Positions 48,793-62,560 of a stretch of 64,000 nt of DNA are shown here, one piece after another. Positions within the stretch are counted from its first letter, which is position 1, and each line of letters starts with the position of its first letter. This DNA is from Marchantia polymorpha subsp. ruderalis (taxonomy: Eukaryota > Streptophyta > Marchantiopsida > Marchantiales > Marchantiaceae), in the NCBI GenBank assembly GCA_037833965.1, contig AP031358.1:16872001-16936000 (forward strand), read 5' to 3'. The notes under the pieces were generated by a model. That model was not told where the DNA came from. It did no database searches and saw only the letters and a program-made list of their open reading frames with translations. The position numbers and the translations under genes are program-made.

Positions 48793-51700
48793 TTTTCTCA
48801 AGCGTCACAGACTCCAGAGCTGCTTGGACCGTCGAACATGATCTCGCCCTTTCTCTCCCACCCTCACTCTCGCTTACTTAGCCCTCAACTCTGTCGAGCT
48901 TTCGAACTTCACTTGCCCCACTTTCAGAAAAATTGAGGAAATGTTGGGAAAGCAGTGGTGCTCTTTATCCATGAAAACATTTGTTTTAATATGTCTTCTT
49001 CTTCCTTTATAGGTGCATTTTTTAGAGTAGAGTGATCACATCATTAGGCGGATTGTAGACCCTGAACCCTTCCTTCTCTTCTCCGTTGCCACCCATGGGC
49101 TTTTGATTGTGGATACGCATTAGAATGGTGCAAGATTCGGATGTCGAACACCCTCCAATTAGCAAGAACATAAGAAATTCTGCGAAGGGTCAGTAAAACC
49201 CAATCACACCGACATGGGATAGGAAGAGGTGTCCGTTTCATCTTCTCATATCCAGATGTTTCAGACAAAGATGGCATGCATTTTTAGCTGCCGAGGTTGA
49301 GAGCTTGAACACACACAAGCCAAGGTTGTTGTTTGTTTGGGGGTGGGGCTGGGAGTGGTGCACGAGTGATTGGAAGATTCCCAGTTGGTACGTGAGAGAC
49401 TCGAGAGCTTGGAATTGGAAGTGAGCTGATGATTGAAAGCGAAGGCTAGACTTTTCGGAGCTGATCCAGGTGTCTGAAGGGATGCAGAGAAAGGTCATGG
49501 GTATGGATGGGCTGGGCTGGGCTCTAAAGGAGCCCAGCTCATCCATCCATCCCCATGGAAGGACATTCTCGTCAGCTACGAGCATCCAATGCAGACCTAG
49601 ACTCGAAGTGTAGACTCCAAGTGATGGTGGTACCAGATATTTTTCGTGTTCTGCTGGCTTGACATTCGAACTTAATCTGTCGAGCAGTGCATTTGGAACT
49701 GTCTTGCTGGCCCATTCTGCTTGGAACCAATAGTAAGCCACATGTTGTCGTTCGAGTCTCCTCAAGTCAAGGTGTTTTTCAAAAGGCTAGCCTTCCCTTG
49801 CGAATGTTCTACACCGGACTTTTCTGGCCTGTCGGATCATCGGGAAAGACCAATTTCTTTGCACGAGGAGTGGCAACTTGTGAGATCAGTAGAGTTCGAT
49901 CTGCTAAAGTTGGATTCGGTTTTGCCGTTCGGCCTGTCAGAGATGGTCGTTCTCTTATTTTGAACTGAGGTTCGTCCATTTAACAACACGCTTGCCTCCG
50001 TTTATGACAACCTTCTTGCGCTTTTATTGTTGAACTATACGACTCCATCACTGTCTCATCGACGAACGGGCTGGCCAAATGGTTTGACCTCTGTCTGCCT
50101 GTCTGTTCGTCTCTTCCTTTTGTCTTCCTCGTGTCTTTTGGTTTCTCACGTTACACTCGATCCAGCCCTCCCACTTTCCCGCATTCCATTCCGGTCAAAG
50201 CTTCTAATTAATGCCATTCTTCCGTTTTTTTAAGGCCCACGTCGAAGACGAGTCGGGGCTCGCACCTTGCTTTAATTACACGTTAATGTGTTCAGTGGTG
50301 TTGAAACTTCTTTCTTGTGGGACCTTGCGATTCGTCGATGGTGTTTGAGTCCGTGTCGTATTGTGATCTCTTCTGGGTGATCGTCTGTTTGGCTGCCTTT
50401 TGGGTTTTTTCCCTTCTGGGTTATGAAGCTTATTCACCCTCGAATAAGCATTCGAAAACTTCAAATCCGGGCATTTAAAGTTAGCGGATGAGAGAGCTCT
50501 GGTCCTTTATTCCTTAACGATTTTCTAATTGCAAAGCTTGATGTTCTCGGGCTAGGACGGGTTCTGAGGAGATCTCCTAGTCCCCATTGCAACATGTGTT
50601 CTTCTGTCAAGTATGCAGCTTACTGGCTATCATACCAAAGTTGATAGTTTCAAAAGGTGAAATCATGTAAGCCATGATCCATACTCAACCTGAGATCATA
50701 GACCGTGAGTCTCACGCAAAATTCAATTCCAACTTCTGCATGTCCATACTTCAAGGAAAGCGAGATGTTTCATTCTTACCCTGCGTTACTTGAATGGAGG
50801 ATGGCAGGAGACAGCATAAGCTGCCCCAGGCAGATGACAGGATCAGCTCACCCAGAACTGACTACGGCGAGTCTAGGCCAAGGGGCCTACATTTAATGTG
50901 CCGAATGATGAGACGTACCTCCACAATCATCCTCGCTCGCAAAGCAAAGTTCCAAAGAAAGTTCTGCAGGTGCAGACCACTGCGGGTCCTGCACGTGTTG
51001 AACATTGCAGAACTGTTCCCGGTTCGAGGCTGCAGGAAATAGCGATCAGAAAAGCTTGGACCTTGTGGGCGTTGCCTTTGACTTGCCTTTTCATCTGCGA
51101 GTCAGTTGCAAGGAGCGATCTAGTGAACGAGTTAAAGAAAGTGGAAAGTTTTTAACTAGATCAACGAGCAAAAAAATGCAGCTGCGGGAAGAGAAGAATG
51201 AGGAGGAGGAGGAGGAGGTTCCTCTATTTTGACCCGGTCAAGCTGCAAGCTTGCAGGAGGGCAGGGCAGGCAGGCATCCAAATAACAAACTTTAGCAGTG
51301 TCTGGAAGCGTGCACGGAAGCAGTAGCAGTTCGTGACCGAGGAGGAGGGAGGAGGCGAAGCTCATTGTTGGTGTTGCTGCTGACATTCTGAGCTTAACGA
51401 ACGAAGGCTTTGTTTTTGACGATGCGAACTTAGCTTAGATTAGCTTAGCACCGTGGCCACCTTAAAATACTGATTTAGAGCCATGGCTTAATTATCGGTA
51501 TCCGACATGATCATGCATAGTAATTTCAGCTTTGTACAGATCCATAGTAAGTAATGTGGCCATGCATGTGATATTTACCTCTGCCATGGACTATTGCATG
51601 TCATTGCCTCGCTTGCAACTGTCACCTGAATATTTGTGCGGATTGACGATCCAATCCAGTGGCGAGTGAACTCAATGAAAGGACTTTTTGTTATTGTTTG

Positions 51701-52162
51701 CAGGAGCTGATACTCATTGGATACTGTGGCGTTTTTGCTCCACGGCCGGCCTCGAGTTGGTCGTAGAAAGTGTTCCATAATCTACTAATTAAACTAATGC
51801 TTGCTTATGATTGCTTAGCCATGCTGAAGAAGAACAAGCTCTTCTTGAAATCAGATAAGAAGATGAGAACGTACAGCGTGATCATGGTGGCGTGCATGCC
51901 AGCCTTGAACGACACAAGAATTTCTGCTGCTGCTACAAACGAGCCAGTTACAGTGGCTGTACTTTACGATGTGCAGCTTAGCTCCATCAGTAGGATGTGC
52001 ATATGGCTGGACTTTCGATAGCTCGGGTTCGCGCATCTTGGGCCTTCCGAGACCAAGTAGAATAAATATACCTCGAATTGAACTTGCGCTGTTAACAAGT
52101 TTATTCTTTTGGAGCTTCTTTCCTTTTCTCGAGCCACACATTATCTCGGAGCTAATCGAGAT

Positions 52163-52185
52163 CCAGCAGTAGCAGCAGCAGCAGC
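52163..52185. repeat. Imperfect (CAG)n microsatellite
   Basis: CAGCAGTAG followed by four CAG-phase units. Confidence 0.8.
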
Positions 52186-53483
52186 CTCTGCCTTGATACT
52201 GGAGTCCAGGATTAATAGCACCTCGAGGTCGGCCAATCTCTCAGAAGGACGATAACTTCAATCTGGACCGTTTCAACCGACTGACTCTGCGTCTGTCCGA
52301 AATTCCGCCAGATGAAAAAAATAATGGATCATGGAAACTCTCAAGGACTAGAATTCCTTCCTACGTACCCGGTGAAAGTCGACATCGTGTCACCCCTAAC
52401 CATCGCTACCTTGACCTCTACAACCCATGGATGCTGGAAATACGAGAAGCCAGCAGCAGCAGAAGCATTAGGCACCAACGCCGTGTGGGTTCAGGGTTAT
52501 TTGTGTTCACCTTCTGCTAACGTGCTCATGGATGCGCTCACGAAGGCCTCACGAGGTTCTTCTGACGGGTTGGCGTGTTTGACCAGCTCAGGATTAGCCT
52601 TACAAGCCAGATCTTATATCCCGAGACTCTGCGCAAGATTTGAGATTCTGTACCTGTTTTTCAGTCAATGATTAACCCCATCGGAGGGAATTATATGTGT
52701 GAATTTCTATCCTTCGTTTTTTTTTGTTGATAGGGTGAGCGGACATTCGAGTTGAAGGCAGCATGCTGTCAGTGCCAGTCCTTGGAGTTTTGTTCTTCAT
52801 GAGGAGGCCGGACAACGACGAGCCGGTGTCATGATTGACGGGATGTGAGGAGTGTTGGACAAGGTGCACTCACGGTGAGACATGTTCCAACAAAAGCCTA
52901 CAGCCGGCAGAACATACTGAAGCATGACGGATTTAAAACTCATGTTCTGTCGAGTCTGTGGAGATGCGGAGAATGTCAGATAGATATGGTAAAAATTGAC
53001 GCAATTCTCGTAGTGGAACATGTTTCACCTACGCTGTAAAGCTTGAAGGTTTGGAAGTTGGAGATCGAGTGCTCGAATCTAAGCATGGATGAGTGCATGC
53101 TGTCTCAAACCACTACAAGTATTCGGAGCGGTCCAGGCGAATCCAAGGTCGATGTCATGTATATGGCTGCAGAGAGCGTTCTTATGGACCACCATGGCCT
53201 CGTGCAGGATGTCATCTAGTCGTCCGAGCACTCATTCGATGTGATCCACTCCAGAATTTGCACGGGCTTCAAAGTTACAGCTGTATGTCAATCAGAATCT
53301 TCATCATGAGCGCTAGCCTCTTTCATTCCCTGACAGCTTACAATTTATTTTGAGGTCTCGAATTGACTCCTTTCAGCTCCATTCACGACCTTGAAGGCAA
53401 ACCCAAATTAGACCGAATGGTGACAAGAGTCTTACCTCATCTATAGGCCTACAGCTTGGACATGAATTCCAACGGTTTGGGAG

Positions 53484-53520
53484 AAGCTTGAGCTTTGAGC
53501 TTTGAGCTTTGAGCTTTGAG
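53484..53520. repeat. (TTTGAGC)n tandem repeat
   Basis: About five seven-base units, four of them perfect, flanked by unique sequence. Confidence 0.9.
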
Positions 53521-56500
53521 TGGACGGTCGGTCAAACAACATGGAAACCCATGGTTCTTTTTCTGTCAGAGAGAGAGGTAGCTCGAACGAGCAGCAAAGC
53601 TGAATCACCGTTGTTCACTTGGGTCATATTCTGAGCATAAGTTTGCAAAGATTCGAGGAGGAAAATCATGTGGTGAACGTGTGCTAGGGGTGGAACACAT
53701 ACTAATCAATCCAATCCAATTCCTCCGTTCTACGACCACGACTACTAAGAGAACCACATTGACCAGTCCACAGAGCCCTTTGCCCTCATCCCTCATCCCT
53801 CATCCCTAAGCCAGCAGACATGTTTCGTCTGCACCCTACACGTTTCAAGATCCGTGGCCAATTTCCTCTTTTTGAACCTGAACCAGTGCTGAGGTCGAAC
53901 CATCTGACTGACTCCAGTGACTTAACGCACTGGGATGGGGGTGGGCCACTCGGCTAGCTCAGGCACTCACTCACTCACAGCCTGATACTGATAGACAGGT
54001 ATCCAGGGGGCCCGAACAAACTTCATTGAGTGGTGCTGCTGCTGGGAAAGCGCTGAAGTCGTTATAGATAATATCTGTCTCGAATGTACATGAGGGCAAT
54101 CTTTGCGTTGAAATCGAGCTCGAGGAGGTCCGTTGAGTGTAAATGTTGGAATCAAGGTCCCATTGGTCGTGTGAGGCAATTTTTACCGGGGGCTTCGAGC
54201 AGTGTGCGAGTTTACACCGCCACTGGGCCTGCTGTCACCATCAACGCTGATCTTTGAAAAAAGCTTACCCGCTGCTTAGTGAGACGCATCTCGAGTAGCT
54301 GCTAGAGCCAGCTTCGGGTGGTTGTCTAGATAGGGGAAGCACGATCGTCATTCTTTGTATGCACGAGCAGTCGCTGAGATAAGCCTGTGGACTGTTCAAT
54401 CGCCTAGGCTCACCAACAAACTATACATTTCCGTCTCGGTGGGCCCGACAGGTCCAGATGCCTTGCCATGCCATGCCATGTCATGCCGGACTGAACCATG
54501 AGCTCTCGCTCGCCTTCATCTTGAACCAGGTGCACCAGACTGCCTTCCATCTCAAATCTACGACTCATAATTATCACGAAGCCTACAAAGCTTATGGGTA
54601 CTGGCTTCCCCTCGATCTTCAAGTCCTGGATCGGGTGTGGTCAATAAGCAAGGAGTGCACGAACTGCAGCTGCAAATACTCCAGCTCCAGCAGCTGCTGC
54701 TGCAGCATATTGTTCTGCTACTACCGCTATCGTCCACTGGTACGTGGTAGTTGGTTTGATTTGGTGGGTTCGATGGCTCAATGGCCAAGTACAAACGAAG
54801 TCCTCCAGGACCTGCGGTTGAAGATTTCAGTCAGTCCGTCAGTCAGTCAGTAGTCTTCTTCTTCTTCTCCCATTACTACTATCAGCGGAGGGCAGTAGTT
54901 TGTACGTCCCACCGTAGTGTATGTAAGTATGTACGCGGTTAGAGAGTAGTCGAGCTTGAAAGGGGCCATGGCAGGATGTACGCTTACTAGTTACTCTTTC
55001 CTCTGCGTCACGCAAGTTCAGATACAGGGCCAGATTAGAGCGTGGAAGGATGAGTCGAAGACGGGAGCGGAGATGGGAGCAGATCAGAGCAGGGATGGTG
55101 GAGGGAAGAGGAGGGGAGGGGAGGGCCACTCGTTCATGAAAGCTGATGTACGTGCAGAGAGAGAGGGAGAAAGCCTCGAAGAATGTGGAGGGAGCATTTG
55201 GGAAGAAGTGAAGGAAGGGAGAAAGACGAGTGAAACTTGACCAGAGCAGGCAGCATGCGCCGCCTCCTGAGCTGCAGTGCCCCACCCAGCAGCCCAGTCG
55301 CGTCCCATGTCGTCCCACCAAAAGCTCCTTGTTCTGCACGTGGTGCTATTAGAAGACTAGACCTGACCGAGCCTGCCATCAGCGTGACCAACATTCTCAA
55401 TCAGCGTGACGACTGCCCCAACAGAAGCTAACCGATCTAGCCCCAGTGCGATACCCAGTGAGTGAATACGAGAGCCAGCAAGTGTACACCATAAGCATCA
55501 TCATCATCATCTTTCTGCACCCTTCATTCTCTCCCTCCTTCCCTTTCTCAAGACGGTGAGAAGATCAGACCCTTGGATATCTGAGTCCCAACCCTTCCTT
55601 CCTTCCTTGCCAATCTTCCACCTCCACACTAGCCTGCGCTTGCTTTCGCGTGCTCGATCTTGTCTGCCTTCTTGCTCGCCTGCTGTAGTAGGTTTGCATG
55701 GCATTGTCACGGCCCCAGCTCCTCCCCAGCTACTACAACTGCTGCACAAGCTAGCCGCCCCCACACTTCTCTCCTACCGGGAGTACATCTACACGTATGT
55801 CCGAGATCTGAGTCGTCGTCGACGACAACCGAATCTGCACCTGCAACGGCATTTGCCTCATGGGTTTCTAGGCCATTGACCAACAGCTGTAGTGGTGGTA
55901 GTGGTGGTAGTAGTAGCAGCGGCAGCAATTGGATCCGCATAACTGTTGGAGAGGAGGGAGATTTACGTGTACACTAGTGAGGAGGCCCTTGTAAATCTAG
56001 CCCGAACGCTTGCCCGGAGAGCCTGCCTGCGTGCCCATCTATCGTACGCATCTGCTTGAATCTTATCTACTACTCGTTGACGGGCCACGACGCGCAACAA
56101 CAGCAACAACATCACCCGCTTGGCTGCTGAATTGGACCTCGGTTCAGATTGGATCGAGGGGTATATTTAATGCGGGCGTAATTCCTACTCGCGACAATTA
56201 TTGGCAGCCGTGTCTTGCATCGGCTGCTGATGAGATCCATGTGCCGAGGGGGGGCGACAGAACTCTGTTACAGTACACAGTGGGTGTGAAACATGTCAAG
56301 CGCAGCTGACATCATGATGATTTCGACTGGAACACCATAAATCTAATCATCCTGTGTGAACAAGATCTACAATATTCATGTTCCCCAACAACCTTCCCAA
56401 CCCCAAGTGTTGGGCGTTGTACGTACAATTTCAGGCCGATTTGTCCATCGTCCTTAATTGACTACTTCCCTGTCAACAATCTTCATCCTCAAGTAGAGGC

Positions 56501-57092
56501 TACGGGTTTCCGCTTCAGACAGTTATGATCAGTGTCTTCGCTTGGATCATGCACGTACCGGTACCCAAGCAGATTCAAGGTGCAGCAATTGTGCTGCTCT
56601 ACGTCAATTCAAGCCTCCTCAATCTGCTTTTCTGTCCAGTTTTCTCACTTCTAACGGATTCTCAAGTCCTAGTCTAGATTCCTCCTGTGGTCGAAATCGC
56701 TGAAAATTAGCTTCTTTCAGGCTGATATTCCACGCCATTGCGGGATTAAATCGACGTCGGCCGGAGAGAAAAGGAGATGGAGAGAGAGAGAGAGGAGTTC
56801 ATTCCGGATCATGGGCCGGACAGGCGGCTTTGGCATAGAGGAAACGATGAGAATTTGGGCTATGAGGACGGATCGAGAGGAGAAGTGCAGCCAGCGGTAA
56901 GCGATTGATTGTCCGTAGGGGGTCCGCAGCTAGCGAGTTGACTGCTGGTTTGACTCGTGCCCGATGAGACAGCTAGCGGAATCAGACGTCGCCAAATTTG
57001 GAGGGCAACTTGAAGAAGACAGACCCGAAGTGCCGCAATGCGTATTTTACATGCACGAGGTCAGTCGTCGGGGGCTAGTTGAGCCCTCGTCA

Positions 57093-57136
57093 GGGGCTGG
57101 GCCTGGCTGGGGCTACTATTGGGGCTACTGTTGGGG
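57093..57136 (+). repeat. G-rich tract with repeated GGGGCTACT unit
   Basis: At least five G runs including two tandem GGGGCTACT(A/G)TT units. It lies in a GC-rich stretch (about 57060-57520) that also contains long G runs near 57480. Confidence 0.6.
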
Positions 57137-58287
57137 CAAGTAATCTGTGGCCCCTCGGACCTTGGAGTTTTGGCCCGGTTCTAGAAGCCCCGGCTAAAAA
57201 CAGAGCAGGTACATCCCCCCTGCCCACCTTTCCCAGCCCCTTCCGTATCGGCCAGCCCCTCGTCTTGTGGGGCTCCAAGCCTAAGCCCAAGACGCCCCGG
57301 CTAACCCCCTTCCCTCTCTGGACTTGTGTTGCAGGTGGTCTGGACTAGTGGGTCCTGTAGGAAGCTGCTGGAATTCAGGAAACTCTAGATTAAGATGTCG
57401 AGCTAGTGTGACCGGGGAAGTGGGGGCTCGCGGGGAGCACCTTGGACAGTGTAAAGCCAGTACGCTCAAATCGGCCGGCAGGGGGGGAGGGGGAGAGTGG
57501 GGGAGGGCCATGCAGCATGGGGAATAATCGAGCTCCGAGCGAGCCTCTGATTGGATGCCGGGCCCGGGTTCAAAGCCACGATGAGTGGAGTGTTGAGGCC
57601 TCCGCACGGAGCGTAGCAGGGCCTTCAGACGGATGAAGAAGATATGCTCCGAGTGCCAGCCGGCATCCCCCACAGGAATCTCGGTCTCTGCTGTGAAGAT
57701 TGCGCAGCCCGAGTCAGAGGATATGCTCGGCCCGACTGTGCAGCTCCCATGTCGCAGCTTGCCAGTGAGTGAGTGGGAAGAGAAACTGTGTTCCATGGAG
57801 TCGAGCCCGGGGATTCTCTCAGTTTCCGCCATCTTGCCTTGGCGACACACTGCGCTAACAGTGGCTCGATCCGCATGCGCCCCAACCACGCACGCAAGCA
57901 AGGCAGCAAGCAAGTTCGTTCGAAGTCAAGAGGTGTGTTGCAGTGCAGTGCAGGGGCAGCCCATCCCATCCCATCCCATTCCATTCCATCCCAAGTCCTT
58001 CCGTCCCTCCCTCGCTGAAGCAAAGAGACATGTCCAGAGCAAGAGTTGAAAGGTATAATGCCTGCGTTCAGAGCATGTGCTGCCAGCATATGCCGGGGTC
58101 CTGGGAGAGAGCAGATTCCGACGCAGCATATGCAGATGGGGATTCTCTCGTTGCGAAAGCGCAGCATGCAGGAGTGAAATCAGCTCTGCAGGCAGAATTC
58201 ACCGGTGCCCGTATGTGCACGAATAAGCGACTGAGCACACATTCACAGACAGATAAGTCGACAGAAACAACAGAGGCCATGATGATG

Positions 58288-58322
58288 GAGGAGGAGGAGG
58301 AAGAGGAGGAAGAGGAGGAAGA
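58288..58322. repeat. GGA/GAA purine microsatellite
   Basis: An uninterrupted run of GAG and GAA triplets that reads as polyglutamate in one frame. Confidence 0.8.
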
Positions 58323-58951
58323 GTCCCCACAGGATGGAGGCTGGGCACTGACTGCTGGCACACACGAGGTCAGCCCCGAGTCAAATCGTGTGCTACAATC
58401 AGATAGATCTTAAAATCACTTTCCCACAAAAGTCAGTTCCACAAGGCCTGGGCGACGAGGGGCCTGGCTGACTAGCTCGCAAGCTAGCTATCTAGGTCGA
58501 CATGTGAATAATACTGCAAATAATGGATGGCTTCAGAGTTGTCATTTTACGATGGCTTCGTATTTACTTTGACGCGGACCCTGGTTTTTATCTGATCGGT
58601 TCCATAAAGCGAATTGCCACTTATCACACAAAACATTGTCTCTTCTTTTGAGATCTGGGCACGTTTTTTTTTTTGTGGGATCTTCCGGGCCATCATAATA
58701 TACCCGAGGCATCGAGCCCATCATCCGAGCTGTGAGAAGAAGGAGATGCTGATCTTCCACATAAAAGAATGTTGCTCGACCGGCTCGTGTTTGCCAAACC
58801 GCTTTTTTGCTTAGTGCCTAGACCAGCCCCCACCCTCCCCTGCTAGACGAAGGGCCGTGTTCTGGAAGATTCAGATCGGTGGTAGCTTCATAGTGCTCTG
58901 AGAATCACAGGCTTTGGCTCCAATATGTTTTTCGACCACCAACTCTTTCTG

Positions 58952-58968
58952 ATCTCTCTCTCTCTCTC
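58952..58968. repeat. (CT)n microsatellite
   Basis: A CT dinucleotide run of about eight units. Confidence 0.85.
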
Positions 58969-61900
58969 GCTCCCTCCTCGTCTCTTACCTGTGACCGACC
59001 TATTCATGTCGTCGCCCTGCAAACTGCCATAATCTGCACCTCGTGCCCTCGCTGCTGGACCAACTTTCCTTCATGGACCCGTGCATCTTACGTGGAAGAA
59101 CTTGGATTGGCATTTTTGGGGACGAGTGGTCCCCTTGCTCCGGAATGTATGAGAATGGAAACTAACCGTCCAGAGCCCAGGCTCTAGGCCCAGCAGCGGA
59201 GGGGCTGTCGAGGGCCATGATTACTCTCGGCTCGGTGGGTGTGAAGGGTGTGCAAGTACTTTTCTTTTGTCTTGGAAATCATGTGAATGACGCGGTACTC
59301 GTACTCAAGTCTCGATATATATTTTGCTTGTACCGCCCTCGAGTCACAAGCACGAAACTGAGGCCAAAATAACGTACCGTACCTTCGCACAGCCATAGCG
59401 TATGGGAGAGCTCGGGGACCGAACGGGGCCAAAAGTGATCATCATTACAATTGACATGCTCTGGATAGCTCCGACGAGCGGTAGCTCGCTACGAATGTAC
59501 GTCGTTTATGTTCGCTGTCCCGTCCCTTCTCTTTACGATGTGGCCAAAGTTGCACTCAGCTCCTGGGGAAATCAAGGACACCAGTTGAGCCTCTCCCAAA
59601 AACTCTGGAGACATACAAGAAGATCCAGAGTGCTTGAGGATCTCTGTGCTGCTCGTGCGACCCTTGATGATGAGGAGAACGACGAGTTTCTGCTCCCTGT
59701 TTGATATTGGACCTTGTTCCGACCGGTATCTTCATTATTTTAGACCTTCAGATGTTCGTTTGTCTAAATGATCATCAAATAGTATTGTGCTCTCCTCACT
59801 CGAAACACATCTGCATAATGCATGTATACGTAGAAAACTTCTACAATACGTTTCTTGTCTGCACCTAATTTGCTAGCGAAAACAAGCAAGCAAGCAGCTG
59901 TGGGGTCGCTACTCAAGGTCCAGTGAGGGCAGAAGTGTTCTTCTTTCTGAGCTCAAGCACAAAGACTTCGACGCCACAAATTCGAAGGTTTTGGGCTCTG
60001 GCTTTTGCATACGGAAAACAAACCCGTTTGCAAACGAATTTGGCTTAGAGGATCGTCGAAACCAACAGATTACTCACAAAGTTCAATTTTTTGGTTTGTC
60101 CCAGGTCTCCTATGGATATTAATTATCGCAAGAAATCATGCACTTGAACCCCTTAGAAGAATCCTTCGTTACAATGTTGATTGAAGCTAAAGGTGTACAT
60201 CGCACGTCCATCTTGTGCTGGTTGGCTCGATTGATGACCTCCAGTTTCGTATAAGGTTTGGGGACGGGAATTCTGAGGGAACCTGAACACCACGTAGGGC
60301 ACCAACAATGGGAGGGAGGTGGTTTGTTCATGTGCAACCTCTTCAGGTCTCAAATTCAGTCCTGGATCAACTGATGGCGTACTAATATTTACGCAGAGGC
60401 ATGTGTTTTCGGTGGTCCTTGGAGATTTTGAGACTTTGGTCCACACGTCTGCAAAAGTCAAAACAGGAAGAAGAAGAAGAAGAAGTGTTCAGATTTCCTA
60501 GCAAGACACGAGTGGGAAGACGGTCTAGCCCAACATCACCACCTGAGCACTTTAATGATCTCTGCAGGAGGCTTTATTCTGTAATTCTCAGACATTCTTT
60601 AAGTCCCCATTCTCAGCGATCTAGCCAAAAAAACTTTGACGGTTGATAGATCTTCTTGACCTCGACCGATTGGTGTGAGCTTGTCCCAGTCGCACCTACC
60701 GAACTGCCTTGCTGCGAAATCCAAATTTGCCGTCAAGATCCGATCTGAAATCCGGCAGATGTGTCCACAAAGGGCTAGCTCAAAACAGGCATATGGGACC
60801 CGACTGGGTCCACGCTTACTCCCACAACAGTCTCCCTGCCGGCAGTCATCAACCGCCTGGAGGAAAGATGTAGGAAGCAGCTGCAGTATCAGATCAAAAG
60901 ATGGAACGGATGAAATGAGGCACGTAAAATCTCTCCCTCCCGTAGCTCTTGTTCTTCCACAATGCCCTTCGTCAACTTGGCAGCTTGGCCCCACGTTGGA
61001 TCTACCTTCCTGGATTCAGCTCTACCGTCTTACTGTGGTCTCTCTCCGCGTGCTTGTGCCTGCACTTCTAACGGAACTGCATGTCTACAGGCTTGTGTCG
61101 AAATCCATCTATTCAAGCCTCAGCCCTTCCGTTGAAACGAAATGGAAGGGTCGCGGGCTGGGCATCTATGGAAGCTATGAAACGTAAGAACAAATGGAGG
61201 AGAAGAAAGGAACTTTCAATGAAATAGTGAGAGTAGAGCAGAGCGTGGTTTCTCACGTACACTGATACCTCATAAGCGAAGCGGTGTCATGTCTGGTAAC
61301 AGATACTGTCTGCAGCAATCTACCATAGCTAGCCCGAGAATGAAGCTACAGTTCATAAGCTGGCGATATTATTAGTCCTTTAGATGCCGACCGACGTTAA
61401 ATTTGAGCGAAAAGTATGAGTCCTAACCTCAGTCAGGTCTAGCTACAAGACTGCTAAGGTCCGAGTTCGAAGCTACCGTAGCTGCGAGGCTGTAGAATCC
61501 ATCGATTTCACTGTAAACTGATAGGCGACATTCAAGGCCATGCCAGAATTAAGAATCTGGCTGTAGAAGATTGGGGACAATTCGATGGATACTGTGTCAT
61601 ACGGACGTATAATATTATAAGATTGTCCTTCCTGTGAACCAATAATGTCTAGTGCAGCTGATGAAATAGCAGCTTCAGGCCTACGCAGCTTCATATAGTA
61701 TATAATAAAATAATATCCCACCATCATGCTCGTGGCAAAACAGGCTCCTGAGAGATATTTGCAGAAGGAAGATTTGAGGGCTCAGTATAAGACAAGGCAT
61801 TCGATGCGTTCGAAGCAACCTTCTTTTCTTTTCTGTGGAGAAAGAAACTTTTATTTCCATGTCCATATTCGAAGATTGTTTTCATAGGTCACGAAGGTCG

Positions 61901-62544
61901 TATCGTATTTGTAGGTAGTATAGTAGTATACTGTCATTTGGGCGGCATACACAGGTCGAGCTCAAACCTTTTTGACACTTGCAAATAAAATTTACCTTCA
62001 CAAACATCTTCAAACAATTATGGAATGAAACTGCAGCTCTATTAGGCAGACGGCGACGAGTGCGATGTATATGAAGAGTTTCAGATGATCATGCCCTTCA
62101 ATTATCAAGCAAAATGATTCGATAGGGACTACGGATATTCTACAGATGAATCCCCGTTCAGAGTTTGTACGTCGGTGATCTATAACTGAGAGTGTAACAG
62201 GCTTACGAAGAATCTCCGTGACTACTCTTATCGTCTCCTTTCCAGCACGAATTGTGCAAAGCGATTATTATGACAAGTTTGGCTCAAGATGCTCCAGCCT
62301 TCCTCCATCCACAATCACAAGGCCGTACTGAAAATATACCATACATCCATGCAGTTGTTCTTGTCATCATCATGCCCCTTCGACAAAAAAGTGTGAGATC
62401 TGGAGCCCGGGGGCCGGAGGCTGCGATAACAAGATTCACAAAGTGCATTTCACTTGTTGAAAGCAAAAGCCCCCAAATCCAGCAACTTTAAAGCGAAGTA
62501 GGAGACTATTGACTTGATTCTGTGCAGATAGAAGCGATTGTTGT

Positions 62545-62560
62545 ATGCCATGCATGGCAT
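62545..62560. repeat. 16-bp perfect palindrome with CATGCATG core
   Basis: ATGCCATGCATGGCAT is its own reverse complement and contains the RY-type CATGCA motif bound by plant B3 factors. Function here is not shown. Confidence 0.6.

Larger units (their letters stand above)
48793..57000. other. Gene-free region with simple repeats
   Basis: About 8.2 kb with no gene I can support. Overlapping open frames up to about 175 codons (49238-49765 minus, 54839-55339 minus) have no recognisable motifs and lie in composition-biased DNA. Simple repeats include AGC near 52163-52185, CATCCCT near 53787-53808, CCATG near 54463-54485, and TCA near 55497-55511. Confidence 0.5.

Noticed and set aside
54839..55339. 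166-codon minus-strand frame
   Set aside because: It is composition-biased (Ser/Leu/Arg-rich), with open frames on both strands and no domain.
57281..57913. 210-codon minus-strand frame, the longest in the right half
   Set aside because: It lies in GC-rich DNA where stops are rare, overlaps several other open frames and has proline-rich low-complexity content without a family signature.
57943..58413. Frame with polyglutamate run
   Set aside because: The acidic run is only the translation of a GGA/GAA microsatellite.
60675..61187. 170-codon plus-strand frame
   Set aside because: There is no motif, and a 131-codon frame runs opposite. It is treated as chance without transcript evidence.
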